Below, one piece after another: positions 50,024-58,291 of a stretch of DNA of 64,000 bases; position 1 is the stretch's first letter; every line of letters starts with the position of its first letter. The stretch lies in contig NZ_CP023564.1 in NCBI RefSeq assembly GCF_002407065.1, forward strand, positions 2,418,001-2,482,000, in the 5' to 3' direction. This stretch comes from Brachybacterium ginsengisoli (GTDB taxonomy: Bacteria > Actinomycetota > Actinomycetes > Actinomycetales > Dermabacteraceae). The notes under the pieces were generated by a model. That model did no database searches. It was not told the origin of the DNA and saw only the letters and a list, made by a program, of their open reading frames with translations. Position numbers and translations under genes: made by a program.

Positions 50024-50818
50024 ATGCCAGACACCCCTGCGGCCTCCGCACCGCACTGCGACGACCCGCACGACCACACCGGCCACGACCATCCGCCCAC
50101 CGGCGCGGACCTCGTCCGGGATCTCGTCAAGGGACTGTCGATCCAAGCGCTGCTGATCCCCGCGGTGGGCGTCGTGCTGCTGCTCGCGATCCTCCCCGTC
50201 GCCCCGCTCTCCCCGGTCACCCTGCTGCTCGGCATCGGCCTCGGCGCCGCCCAGCTGATCTCCCTGATCGCCACCAGCCTGTTCGTGGCCCGCACCCGCA
50301 CCCAGCTGGCCGTGAACCCCGGCCTGCTGGCCGTGCGCAGCGTCGTCGACGAGCTGCTGCGCGTCGCCGCCGTGCTGCTCGCGATCCTGCTGTGGCCGGC
50401 GGACATCCGCTCGGAGCTCGGGATCTGGGTGGGCGCCGGCTGCGCGCTGGTGTGGCTGATCCTCGCCACCGCGCAGACGGTCACCACCCGGCAGCGGATC
50501 GCCCGCCCCGGCGAGTGGTCCGAGGAGGCGATCTCGACCCTGCTCGCGCACCGCGTCGGCGCCCGCTCCACCGTCGTGATGCGACTGCTGGACGTGCTCG
50601 GAACGGTCATGTTCCAGGTCGGCGCCACGGTCCTGGTGATCCTCTCCCCGGTGCTCGTGATCGGCACCGTCGTGCTCTCGATCGGCGTGGGCCTGTCCAC
50701 GCTGGTGCTGCACCGCCGCCCGCCGGCCGGCCGCTCCCGCAGCCCCTGGGCCTACGCGCCCTTCGGGCTCGGGCTGCTCGCCCTGCTGCTCGCCGTGTTC
50801 GGCCTGAACGTCCTCTGA
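50024..50818 (+). CDS. membrane protein of unknown function
   Basis: 264 residues with AGAAGGAG upstream. N-terminus is His/Asp-rich (HCDDPHDHTGHDHPPT at about 11-26), possibly metal binding. Six hydrophobic segments: about 42-62, 67-90, 110-125, 135-150, 195-228 and 244-264, with an inter-TM loop rich in Arg. Unlike any family that I can name; followed by the M13 peptidase gene 34 bp later. Confidence 0.7.
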   Translation: MPDTPAASAPHCDDPHDHTGHDHPPTGADLVRDLVKGLSIQALLIPAVGVVLLLAILPVAPLSPVTLLLGIGLGAAQLISLIATSLFVARTRTQLAVNPGLLAVRSVVDELLRVAAVLLAILLWPADIRSELGIWVGAGCALVWLILATAQTVTTRQRIARPGEWSEEAISTLLAHRVGARSTVVMRLLDVLGTVMFQVGATVLVILSPVLVIGTVVLSIGVGLSTLVLHRRPPAGRSRSPWAYAPFGLGLLALLLAVFGLNVL

Positions 50819-50852
50819 CCCGCCGTACCCCCTCCACACCTCGCAGGAGCCG

Positions 50853-52880
50853 ATGATGACCACTGCCCCCTCCGCTCGCCCCTCCGGCCTCTCCCTCGAC
50901 CAGGTCGACGAGTCCGTCCGGATCCAGGACGACCTCTTCGGGCACGTCAACGGCCGCTGGCTCAGCGAGCACGTGATGCCCGCTGACCGCTCGAGCGACG
51001 GTGCCTTCCACGCCCTGCGCGACCTCTCCGAGGAGCGGGTGCGGGAGATCGTCGAGGAGGCGGCGGCCGACGTCACCTCCCGCGACCCGCGCGCCGAGCA
51101 GGTCCCCGCCACGGACCATGACCGGGTGGGCGCCCTGTACCGCATGTTCATGGACACCGACGCGATCGAGGCCGCCGGGGTGGGCGTGCTCGAGGACCTG
51201 CTGGGCACCGTCGCCGCCGCCGCGGACCTCGATCAGGTGGTGCGGGTCATGGCCGCCCCGGACTCCGGCGCCTCCGCACTGCTGGCCTACGTCTGGACCG
51301 ACGACATGGACTCGACGAACTACCAGGTCAAGATTCATCAGGGAGGCCTCGGCCTGCCGGACGAGTCCTACTACCGCGAGGAGCACTACGCCGAGATCCG
51401 CACGGCGTACGTCGAGCACCTCGCGAACCTCGCCCGCCTCGCCGCCCTCCCCGGACGCGAGGGCCTGGTCGCCGGGAGCGCCGAGGACCTCGCCGCCGCG
51501 GTGATGGGCTTCGAGACCCGCCTCGCCGCCTCCCACCTGGACGTGGTGCGCCTGCGGGACCGGGAGAAGTCCTACAACCCGATGGATGATGCGCAGCGCC
51601 GCGAGCTGGCGCCGGCCTTCCCCTGGGACGCCTACATCGAGGGCACCGGTGCGCCGGCGAAGGCCTTCGAGGTGGTCTCGATCGGCCAGCCCGAGTTCGT
51701 CACCGCCGCCGCGGAGCTGCTGGCCGGCGAGGACCTCGCCGTGCTGCGCACCTGGCTCTCCCTCCACTCCGTCGCCTCCTACGCCCCGTACGGCCCCGCC
51801 GCCCTGGTCGAGGAGGACTTCGACTTCTCCGGTCGGACCCTCTCGGGGGCAGAGGAGCTGCGCGACCGCTGGAAGCGCGGCGTCGCCTTCGTCGAGGGCG
51901 TGGTCGGCTTCGCCGTCGGCCGCGAGTACGTCTCCCGCCACTTCCCGGTCTCCCACAAGGAGCGCATGACCGAGCTGGTCGACGCACTGATGGCCGCCTA
52001 CCGCACCTCCATCGAAAGCCTCGAGTGGATGACTCCCGAGACCCGTCGGAAGGCGCTCGCGAAGCTCGAGAAGTTCATCCCGAAGATCGGCTATCCCGAT
52101 CAGTGGCGCGACTACGACGGGCTCGAGATCGTGCCCGGCGACCTGGTCGCCAGCGCTCGTGCCTCGCGCCGCTTCGAGGCCGCCTTCGAGTTCGCCAAGG
52201 TGGGCGGGCCGATCGACGAGACCGAATGGCACATGACCCCGCAGACGGTCAACGCCTACTACAACCCCGGCCGCAACGAGATCGTCTTCCCGGCGGCCAT
52301 CCTGCAGCCGCCCTTCTTCGACGCGGAGGCCGACGACGCCGTGAACTTCGGCGGCATCGGTGCGGTCATCGGGCACGAGGTGGGCCACGGCTTCGACGAC
52401 CAGGGCTCGAAGTACGACGGCGACGGCAACCTGATCTCCTGGTGGACGCCCGAGGACCGCGAGGCCTTCGACACCCGCGCCGCGCAGCTGATCACCCAGT
52501 ACTCGACCCTCTCCCCCCGGGAGCTCGACGACTCCCACCGGGTCAACGGAGCCCTCACCATCGGTGAGAACATCGGCGACCTGGGCGGTCTGTCCATCGC
52601 CGTCAAGGCCTACCTGGCCAGCCACGACGAGGAGCAGGTCGCCGCCGAGATCGACGGCTTCACCGGCCTCCAGCGCGTGTTCTGGTCGTGGGCCACCGTG
52701 TGGCGCGGCCGGAACCGGGTCCAGGAGGCGATCCGTCGCCTGGCCGTGGATCCCCACGCCCCGATGGAGTTCCGCTGCAACACCGTGGTCGGCCACCTCG
52801 AGGAGTTCCACACCGCCTTCGGCGTGGTCGAGGGCGACGCGATGTACCGAGCCCCCGAGGAGCGGGTGAGCATCTGGTGA
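50853..52880 (+). CDS. pepO: M13-family metallopeptidase (neprilysin/PepO-like)
   Basis: 675 residues, starting with ATGATG (CAGGAG upstream). Zinc peptidase that cleaves oligopeptides. Catalytic motif VIGHEVGHGFDDQGSKYDGDG with HExxH at about 508-512, the third zinc ligand Glu in ALTIGENIGDLGGLSIA (about 572, D576), and substrate-binding NAYYNPGRNEIVFPAAILQPPFF (NAYY/F). The N-terminal helical domain includes VQDDLFGHVNGRWL. No signal peptide, so cytoplasmic, as for many actinobacterial PepO proteins. The GTGA overlap with the next membrane-protein gene shows coupling. Confidence 0.96.
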   Translation: MMTTAPSARPSGLSLDQVDESVRIQDDLFGHVNGRWLSEHVMPADRSSDGAFHALRDLSEERVREIVEEAAADVTSRDPRAEQVPATDHDRVGALYRMFMDTDAIEAAGVGVLEDLLGTVAAAADLDQVVRVMAAPDSGASALLAYVWTDDMDSTNYQVKIHQGGLGLPDESYYREEHYAEIRTAYVEHLANLARLAALPGREGLVAGSAEDLAAAVMGFETRLAASHLDVVRLRDREKSYNPMDDAQRRELAPAFPWDAYIEGTGAPAKAFEVVSIGQPEFVTAAAELLAGEDLAVLRTWLSLHSVASYAPYGPAALVEEDFDFSGRTLSGAEELRDRWKRGVAFVEGVVGFAVGREYVSRHFPVSHKERMTELVDALMAAYRTSIESLEWMTPETRRKALAKLEKFIPKIGYPDQWRDYDGLEIVPGDLVASARASRRFEAAFEFAKVGGPIDETEWHMTPQTVNAYYNPGRNEIVFPAAILQPPFFDAEADDAVNFGGIGAVIGHEVGHGFDDQGSKYDGDGNLISWWTPEDREAFDTRAAQLITQYSTLSPRELDDSHRVNGALTIGENIGDLGGLSIAVKAYLASHDEEQVAAEIDGFTGLQRVFWSWATVWRGRNRVQEAIRRLAVDPHAPMEFRCNTVVGHLEEFHTAFGVVEGDAMYRAPEERVSIW

Positions 52881-53443
52881 GGCCCGAGGCGCCCTTCTAC
52901 GTGGGCCGCACCCGGCCCTCGGCCATCGGCTGGACCCGGATCGGGCTCACGCTGCTGGCCGGGGCCGTGCTCGCGCTGATCATGGCCCAGCGCTCCACGG
53001 CGCTCGGCGTCCTGCTGGTGGTGGCGCTCTTCGCAGCCCTCGCGCTGTGGACGTGGATGGGTCAGTGGACCCGTTTCATCGTCGACGAGCACGGGCTGAC
53101 GGTGAGCCTCGGCGGCTTCCTGCCGCGCCGGGCCTGGCCGCTCGAGGACTTCCGCACCGTGCAGCTGCGCGAGCTGCCGCGGTCGACGGTGGGCGTGACC
53201 CTGGGCGGCTACGGCTGGCGGCGGGGCCGCGCGAGCACCCCGAAGCTCGCCGAGCTGACCCCGGTCGGCTCCCGCAAGGTGTTCACCCTCGATGACCTGC
53301 AACGTCCCTACAGGATGCTGGTCACCCGCGAGGGCACGATGGTCGAGATCATCGGCCGGGGGACGACGCAGTACATCCTCTCCCCCGAGGACCCGCACGC
53401 GACCGCCGACGCCGTCGACCAGGCGATCCGCGCACGACGCTGA
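52877..53443 (+). CDS. small membrane protein with PH-like domain
   Basis: 188 residues from GTG 52877, which overlaps the pepO stop by 4 bp. Two hydrophobic segments at about 15-55 separated by a short loop (GWTRIGLTLLAGAVLALIMAQ; TALGVLLVVALFAALALWTWM), then a soluble domain with beta-strand content (FIVDEHGLTVSLGGFLPRRAWPLEDFRTVQL, TMVEIIGRGTTQYILSPEDP) that looks like an actinobacterial bacterial-PH domain. No catalytic motif. Coupled to pepO. Confidence 0.72.
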   Translation: MRPEAPFYVGRTRPSAIGWTRIGLTLLAGAVLALIMAQRSTALGVLLVVALFAALALWTWMGQWTRFIVDEHGLTVSLGGFLPRRAWPLEDFRTVQLRELPRSTVGVTLGGYGWRRGRASTPKLAELTPVGSRKVFTLDDLQRPYRMLVTREGTMVEIIGRGTTQYILSPEDPHATADAVDQAIRARR

Positions 53444-53466
53444 CCGGACGAGCGGACCCGGTCGCG

Positions 53467-53472
53467 TAGACT
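53467..53472 (+). promoter_or_regulatory. -10 of the thiamine-transport transcript (TAGACT)
   Basis: TAGACT, predicted transcription start near 53479, immediately upstream of the riboswitch. Confidence 0.45.
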
Positions 53473-53484
53473 GGTCGATCGTCA

Positions 53485-53578
53485 TCCACTGACAGGGGAG
53501 CACCGCAGGGTGCTGAGAGTGCGCGCAGGCGCAGACCCTCGAACCTGATCCGGCTCGCACCGGCGTAGGGAGTCGGGA
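53485..53578 (+). promoter_or_regulatory. TPP riboswitch (THI element)
   Basis: Conserved TPP aptamer blocks: CAGGGGAGC at the start, GGTGCTGAGAGTG (53510-53521 region), ACCCTCGAACCTGATC and the CGTAGGGAG near 53565. Controls the downstream thiamine ECF transporter genes. Confidence 0.93.
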
Positions 53579-53587
53579 TTTCCGTGG

Positions 53588-53628
53588 GGGCACCGCCGGT
53601 GCCCTGCGCCCCTTCCACTGGGAAGGAG
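53588..53628 (+). promoter_or_regulatory. riboswitch expression platform with Shine-Dalgarno hairpin
   Basis: A stem GGGCACC/GGTGCCC (53588-53604) is followed by CCTTCC (53611-53616)-ACTG-GGAAGG (53621-53626), a perfect 6-bp hairpin that buries the AAGGAG ribosome site (53623-53628) of the transporter gene. Confidence 0.75.
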
Positions 53629-53633
53629 AAGTG

Positions 53634-54215
53634 ATGACTCGTTTCCGTACCGTGGACCTGCTGGTCACCGTGCTGATCGGGGCGGCCTTCGGGGTCGCGT
53701 TCCTGGGCTACGGCCAGCTGTACACGCTCATCGGTCCGCTCACCGCGGCGTTCAAGCCCGCCGAGGGGCTGCTCGCAGGGATCTGGTTCCTGCCCGCGAT
53801 CCTCGCCGGTCTCATCGTGCGCAGGCCGGGCGCCGCCCTGCTGGCGGAGATGATCGCCGCCGTGCTCTCGATGCTGCTGGGCAGCCAGTGGGGCTGGGGC
53901 ACCGCGATCTCCGGTCTCCTGCAGGGCGGCGGCGTCGAGCTCGCCTTCCTGCTGACCCGCTACCGCCGCTACACCCTGCCGGTCGCGATCCTGGGCGGCG
54001 TGCTCGCCGCCCTGCTCGAGTGGGGCTGGGAGAGGTTCGCCTACTACCAGGAGATGAGCTGGGGCTTCTCCGGCGCGATGCTCGGGTTCTTCCTCATCTC
54101 CGGGGCGCTGCTGTGCGGCGTGCTCGGCTGGGCGGCGACCCGAGCGCTGGTCGCCACCGGGGCGGTGGACTCCCTCGCCGCCGGCCGGGAGCACGCCCGG
54201 ACCGTCGCGGTCTGA
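53634..54215 (+). CDS. ykoE: ECF transporter S component, YkoE-like (thiamine/HMP)
   Basis: 193 residues from ATG 53634 (GTG 53631 in the adjacent codon is less well spaced from AAGGAG). Integral membrane substrate-binding subunit of the thiamine-related ECF transporter: hydrophobic segments near 8-26, 30-45, 50-70, 75-95, 105-120 and 140-165. Family blocks VTVLIGAAFGVAFLGYGQLYTL, KPAEGLLAGIWFLPAILAGLIVRRPGAALLAEM and GSQWGWGTAISGLLQGGGVELAFLLTRYRRY match YkoE. The TPP riboswitch upstream confirms the thiamine role. Followed by a fused YkoD/YkoC gene. Confidence 0.94.
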   Translation: MTRFRTVDLLVTVLIGAAFGVAFLGYGQLYTLIGPLTAAFKPAEGLLAGIWFLPAILAGLIVRRPGAALLAEMIAAVLSMLLGSQWGWGTAISGLLQGGGVELAFLLTRYRRYTLPVAILGGVLAALLEWGWERFAYYQEMSWGFSGAMLGFFLISGALLCGVLGWAATRALVATGAVDSLAAGREHARTVAV

Positions 54216-54217
54216 CC

Positions 54218-54223
54218 GGGAGG
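54218..54223 (+). promoter_or_regulatory. Shine-Dalgarno that decides the non-canonical start of the ECF ATPase gene
   Basis: GGGAGG sits 5 nt before ATC 54229 and 2 nt before ACG 54226. There is no ATG, GTG or TTG in this frame between the stop at 54055-54057 and GTG 54352, which is inside the Walker A region. Confidence 0.6.
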
Positions 54224-54228
54224 CCACG

Positions 54229-56310
54229 ATCCCCGCGCCCCGCTCCTCCGTCACGACCGGTCACCAGCTGACCGGTCTGACCTGGCGACCCCTGACCCGG
54301 CGGGAGCCGACGATCGCCGGGCTCGACCTCGCGATCCCCGCCGGGCAGCGCGTGCTGCTCGCGGGCGCGAGCGGGAGCGGGAAGTCCACGGTGCTGCGTG
54401 CCCTGGCCGGCCTGCTCGATCCGGAGGACGGCGAGGGCACGGGCCTGCTCCCGCCGCCGCAGCGAACCGGCGAGCGGGGCCTGCTGCTGCAGAACCCCGC
54501 CCACGCCCTGGTCGCCGCGACCATCGCGCGGGATGCCGCCTTCGGGCCGGAGAACGCGGCCCTGGACCGACCGGAGATCCACGAGCGCGCGGCGGCGGCC
54601 CTCGCCGCGGCGCAGGTGGGTGTGGAACCCTCGCGCGCGCCGCTCGACCTCTCCGGGGGCCAGCAGCAGCGGGTGGCACTCGCGGGCGCGCTCGCCCTGG
54701 ACCCGGATCTGATGCTCCTGGACGAGCCCACCAGCATGCTCGACGCCGACACCGCCGCTCTCGTTCGCGAGGCGGTCCTGAGTGCGTGCGACCGCTCGCG
54801 CTCCACCCTGGTGGTCGCCGAGCACCGCCTGGAGCCCTGGATCCCCCATGTGGACCGGCTGGTGGTGCTCGGCGCACAGGCGGAGGTGATCGCCGACGGC
54901 GACCCCCGGGCGGTGCTGCGCGAGCACGCGGCGCTGCTGCGGCAGGAGGGGGTGCTGGGCGCGGAGCCGCCGAGCACGGAGACGGCGACGGCAGGTCCCG
55001 TGCTCGCCTCGCTGCAGGGCGTGACCGTCCCGGCGCGCGGCCTGCACGAGCCGCTGGGCCTCGAGGCCCGGGCCGGCCGGATCACCGTGCTCACCGGCCC
55101 GAGCGGCGCCGGGAAGACGAGCCTGCTGCGCGCCCTTCTGGACCCGGGCGAACCCGCCACCGGCGCCGTCACCCGGCCGGAGCCCGAACAGACCGCCTTC
55201 GTCCCCCAGGATCCCGAGCACTCCTTCGTCGCCGCGACCGTGGGCGAGGAGGTCCTCGCCTCCCCCTGGGCCGCTGATCCCGGGCTCGCCGACGAGCTGC
55301 TCGAGCGGGCCGGTCTCTCCGCGCTGCGCGGCGCCCACCCGCATCGCCTCTCGGGCGGCGAGCAGCGCCGGCTGGCGATCGTCGCGGCGCTCGCGCAGTC
55401 CCCGTCGCTGCTGGTCCTGGACGAGCCGACCGTCGGCCTCGACGCCCGCCGCCGCGCCGCGGTGCTCGCGCTGCTCTCCGAGGCCGCCTCCCGCGGCTGC
55501 GCGGTCCTGGTCGCCTCCCACGATCCCGAGCTGATCGCCCGCGCCGACCACCGCACCGAGCTGCCCGCCCCGGATCCCGCCGGTCCTCCCCTGACGCCGC
55601 GCCGCCGGATCCCCGCGGACGCCCTGAACCCGCTGACCCTGTGCCTGATCGGGATCCTCGCGGCGATCGGCTCCTTCGCCGTCCAGACCTGGCAGGGCGG
55701 TCTGCTCGCGCTGGTGCCGACGGTGCTGCTGGCCCCGCTCGCGGTGCGCACCCTGCGCGGCGGGGTGCTGCGCCTGCTGCCGATCCTGCTCTCCGCCGCC
55801 GGGCTGGCCTGGACCACGGCCCTGCTCGGCGACGCGCCCGCCCTCTCCGGCGAGGCCTGGCTGGTGGGCCTCAAGGAGGCCGCGAGGATCACCGCCTTCG
55901 TCGCCCCCGGGGTGCTCGCGCTCGGCGGCGTGGCGGCGACGCCCCTCGGAGACGCGCTCGCGCAGCGGCTGCGGATGCCGGCCCGACCGGTCGCCGCCTC
56001 GGTGGTGGCGCTGGTGCGCGTGGGCCACCTGGGCCGGCAGTGGGAGATGATCCTGCGCACCCGGATCCGCCGCGGTCTGGGCACCGCCCGTTCGCCGCGG
56101 CTGCTCGCGGGGGCCACCCTCGCCCTGCTGGTGGACACCCTGCGCGGCGCCGAGCAGCAGGCCCTCGCCATGGACTCCCGCGGCTTCGCGACCGCCTCCC
56201 ACCGCACCTGGGCCGAGCCCAGCCCCGTCCGTCCCGTGGACCTGTGGGGGCTCGGGATCGCCGTGCTGCTGCTGCTCTGGCCCGCTGCCGCCGAGCTGCT
56301 CGTGGGGTGA
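54229..56310 (+). CDS. thiamine ECF transporter, two fused ATPase domains plus EcfT permease (YkoD-YkoC fusion)
   Basis: About 693 residues if read from ATC 54229. Two ABC ATPase domains: Walker A GASGSGKST (about 44-52), signature LSGGQQQRVALAGAL, Walker B LMLLDEPTSMLD; second Walker A GPSGAGKTS (about 290), signature LSGGEQRRLAIVAAL, LLVLDEPTVGLD. The C-terminal third (from about 465) is an EcfT-like permease with several hydrophobic segments and the coupling motif ALAMDSRGF. Normally YkoD and YkoC are separate. Start problem: GTG 54352 would put Walker A at residue 4 and delete the first strand; the sequence from ATC (IPAPRSSVTTGHQ LTGLTWRPLT) is a proper ABC N-terminus. CTG 54268 and ACG 54226 are other options. 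Confidence 0.88.
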   Translation: MPAPRSSVTTGHQLTGLTWRPLTRREPTIAGLDLAIPAGQRVLLAGASGSGKSTVLRALAGLLDPEDGEGTGLLPPPQRTGERGLLLQNPAHALVAATIARDAAFGPENAALDRPEIHERAAAALAAAQVGVEPSRAPLDLSGGQQQRVALAGALALDPDLMLLDEPTSMLDADTAALVREAVLSACDRSRSTLVVAEHRLEPWIPHVDRLVVLGAQAEVIADGDPRAVLREHAALLRQEGVLGAEPPSTETATAGPVLASLQGVTVPARGLHEPLGLEARAGRITVLTGPSGAGKTSLLRALLDPGEPATGAVTRPEPEQTAFVPQDPEHSFVAATVGEEVLASPWAADPGLADELLERAGLSALRGAHPHRLSGGEQRRLAIVAALAQSPSLLVLDEPTVGLDARRRAAVLALLSEAASRGCAVLVASHDPELIARADHRTELPAPDPAGPPLTPRRRIPADALNPLTLCLIGILAAIGSFAVQTWQGGLLALVPTVLLAPLAVRTLRGGVLRLLPILLSAAGLAWTTALLGDAPALSGEAWLVGLKEAARITAFVAPGVLALGGVAATPLGDALAQRLRMPARPVAASVVALVRVGHLGRQWEMILRTRIRRGLGTARSPRLLAGATLALLVDTLRGAEQQALAMDSRGFATASHRTWAEPSPVRPVDLWGLGIAVLLLLWPAAAELLVG

Positions 56311-56329
56311 GCACGGCCTCGGCGCCTCG

Positions 56330-56335
56330 TATCCT
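56330..56335 (+). promoter_or_regulatory. -10 of a leaderless promoter (TATCCT)
   Basis: TATCCT ends 6 nt before the ATG at 56342. Confidence 0.5.
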
Positions 56336-56341
56336 GGCCGG

Positions 56342-56761
56342 ATGAACGACACCGCTGATCCGACCGGTCCCTCCGAGGACGAGGCCGTCATCGCCCTCGC
56401 CGCCTCGATGCTGGACGCCGCCCGTCAGGGCGACGCCGCCGCCCTGCTGCCGCTGCTGGACCAGGGCGCCCCGGCGAACCTGCGCGACAGCGCCGGGAAC
56501 TCCCCGCTGATGCTCGCGGCCTATCACGGCCACGCCGAGCTGGTCCGCGAGCTCGTCGCCCGCGGGGCCGACGTGGACCTCCAGAACGATCGCGGCCAGA
56601 CCCCACTGGCCGGGGTCGCCTTCAAGGGCTTCACCGAGGTCGCCTCCGTGCTGCTGGAGGCCGGGGCGGATCCGGACCTCGGCGTCCCGAGCGCCCGAGA
56701 GACCGCGGGCTACTTCGAGCGGGCGGAGATCCTCGCGATGCTCGGGTCCTCTCCGGCCTGA
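56342..56761 (+). CDS. ankyrin-repeat protein
   Basis: 139 residues. Three to four ankyrin repeats: DQGAPANLRDSAGNSPLMLAAYHGHAELVRELVARGADVDLQNDRGQTPLAGVAFKGFTEVASVLLEAGADPDLG, with the typical TPLxxAA/G and VLLEAGAD pattern. Protein-protein interaction module of unknown partner, common in actinomycetes. A short N-terminal acidic helix (DEAVIALAASMLDAARQGD) precedes the repeats. Its 3' end overlaps the convergent GNAT gene by 52 bp. Confidence 0.93.
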   Translation: MNDTADPTGPSEDEAVIALAASMLDAARQGDAAALLPLLDQGAPANLRDSAGNSPLMLAAYHGHAELVRELVARGADVDLQNDRGQTPLAGVAFKGFTEVASVLLEAGADPDLGVPSARETAGYFERAEILAMLGSSPA

Positions 56762-57237
56762 GCGGGCCGGCGCACCATCGCGACGTGCTCGATGCCGGCC
56801 TCCCAGAACATCTCGCTGACCGTCTCGAAGCCCATCGAGGCGTACCACTGCTCGAGGTAGGCCTGGGCGTCGATGTGCACCTCCGCGGCGGGAGCGGTCT
56901 GTGCGATGTGGGCGATCGCCGCCTCCATGAGAGCGCGGCCGTGGCCGCCGCGGCGGTGGTCCGCCCGGACGGCGACCCGGCCGATCCGCGCGGTGCCGTC
57001 CTCCTCCGGCAGCACCCGCAGGTGTGCGATCGGCTCGCCGGTCAGGCCCGCCCGCTCGGCGAGCGGACCGGGGACCTCGAGCCACATCACGGTGGTGGAG
57101 GCGTCGAGCTCGCGCCCGTCGAGGTCGGCGTCGGTGGCCTTCTGCTCGAGGGTGAAGACGTCCTGGCGGAGCATCGCGAGCAGGTAGAGGGTCCGCGGAT
57201 CGATGTCGGCGAGCGCGGAGCGGTGCAGTACGGGCAT
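56710..57237 (-). CDS. GNAT-family N-acetyltransferase, ElaA-like
   Basis: 175 residues. Acetyl-CoA binding motif VAVRADHRRGGHGRALMEAAI (about 88-108), start LYLLAMLRQDVFTLEQK and VHIDAQAYLEQWYASMGFETV near the C-terminus match the ElaA group. Substrate unknown. The -10-like TAATCT on the minus strand (57250-57245) is 7 nt before the ATG and includes the TAA stop of the upstream pip gene, so this looks like an internal leaderless promoter. Confidence 0.87.
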   Translation of the reverse strand: MPVLHRSALADIDPRTLYLLAMLRQDVFTLEQKATDADLDGRELDASTTVMWLEVPGPLAERAGLTGEPIAHLRVLPEEDGTARIGRVAVRADHRRGGHGRALMEAAIAHIAQTAPAAEVHIDAQAYLEQWYASMGFETVSEMFWEAGIEHVAMVRRPAQAGEDPSIARISARSK

Positions 57238-57244
57238 GCCCGTC

Positions 57245-57250
57245 AGATTA
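57245..57250 (-). promoter_or_regulatory. -10 of a leaderless promoter (TAATCT) overlapping the pip stop codon
   Basis: TAATCT on the minus strand; its first three bases are the pip TAA stop (57250-57248). Ends 7 nt before ATG 57237. Confidence 0.5.
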
Positions 57251-58291
57251 CTGCCGCTCGCCGGGTGCTGCGTCCACCATCGCTGCGACGGCCTCGCGCC
57301 AGATCTCGCCCATGAGCGGGCCGCCGTGGCCCTCCTCCTCGACGATCCTCAGCTCGCTGCCCCGCCAGGCCCGATGCAGCTCCCAGGCGGTCAGCGCCGG
57401 ACCGGAGACGTCGCGTCGGCCGTGCACCAGCACGCCCGGGATCCCGTGCAGACGGTGCATCCCGCCCAGCAGCCCGCTGCCGGGTGCGGCGCCCCAGGGC
57501 ACGGCCCAGTCGGCGACGAAGCCGTCGTGGGCCCAGTAGTGGGTGACCAGGCGCACGAAGCCGCGGGCATGCTCGCTCACGGGCTCGTCGTCCGGCTGGG
57601 CGTGCGGCTGGGACGGGCCGCCCGCCCCGATCGCTATGTGCGCGTCCTCCCAGCGCATCCAGGCCCGCACCGCCAGGTCGACGAGCACGGGGTCCTCCCC
57701 CGTGACCATCCGACGGTAGGCCTCGACGAGGCGCAGCCGGTCCGGGGCGCGGTCGTGGCGGTCGAAGCGGGCGCGGGTCTCGGCGAACGCGGCGACGGCG
57801 TCCCACTCCTCGGGGTAGAGGGCGCCCACCCCCTCGGTGATCCAGTCGACCTCGCGACGGGAGGTGGAGGTGACGGCGAAGAGCACCACGCCGAGCACCC
57901 GCTCGGGATGCGCCTGGGCGTAGGCGAGGGCGAGTGTGCTGCCCCAGGAGACGCCCTGCACGATCCAGGTCCCGATCCCGAGATGCTCCCGCAGCAGCTC
58001 CAGATCCGCGACCAGGTGCGCGGTGGTCTGGGCGGCGAGGTCGACGGCCCCGGGAGGGCCGGCCGTGGGGGTCGAGCGACCGGCGCCGCGCTGGGAGAGG
58101 CCGATGATCCGGGCGCGGTCCTCCGGGGAGCTGCGCCGGTAGCCGGGGGTGAGCCGGCCGCCGGGTCCGCCGTGGAGGTACAGGGTGGGCACGCCGTCGG
58201 GGGCGCCGGACTCCTCCCAGTGGATCTCGTGGCCGTCACCGACGGCGAGCATGCCCTCGTGGCGCACGGAGGGCGGGGGCGGGAGCGTCAT
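57248..58291 (-). CDS. pip: prolyl aminopeptidase-like alpha/beta hydrolase
   Basis: 347 residues. Releases N-terminal Pro from peptides in the family. Catalytic elements: oxyanion HGGPGGRL (about 40-47), the nucleophile elbow GVSWGSTLALAYA with Ser (about 115), the acid Asp in HGRRDVSGPAL near 300, and His in EEEGHGGPL near 330. SQRGAGRS replaces the more common DQRGxGRS. The start overlaps the nei stop by 4 bp (ATGA). Confidence 0.85.
   Translation of the reverse strand: MTLPPPPSVRHEGMLAVGDGHEIHWEESGAPDGVPTLYLHGGPGGRLTPGYRRSSPEDRARIIGLSQRGAGRSTPTAGPPGAVDLAAQTTAHLVADLELLREHLGIGTWIVQGVSWGSTLALAYAQAHPERVLGVVLFAVTSTSRREVDWITEGVGALYPEEWDAVAAFAETRARFDRHDRAPDRLRLVEAYRRMVTGEDPVLVDLAVRAWMRWEDAHIAIGAGGPSQPHAQPDDEPVSEHARGFVRLVTHYWAHDGFVADWAVPWGAAPGSGLLGGMHRLHGIPGVLVHGRRDVSGPALTAWELHRAWRGSELRIVEEEGHGGPLMGEIWREAVAAMVDAAPGERQ

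Noticed and set aside
57248..58291. Frameshift in pip because of SQRG instead of DQRG
   Set aside because: The frame and all catalytic residues are intact; a single substitution fits family variation.
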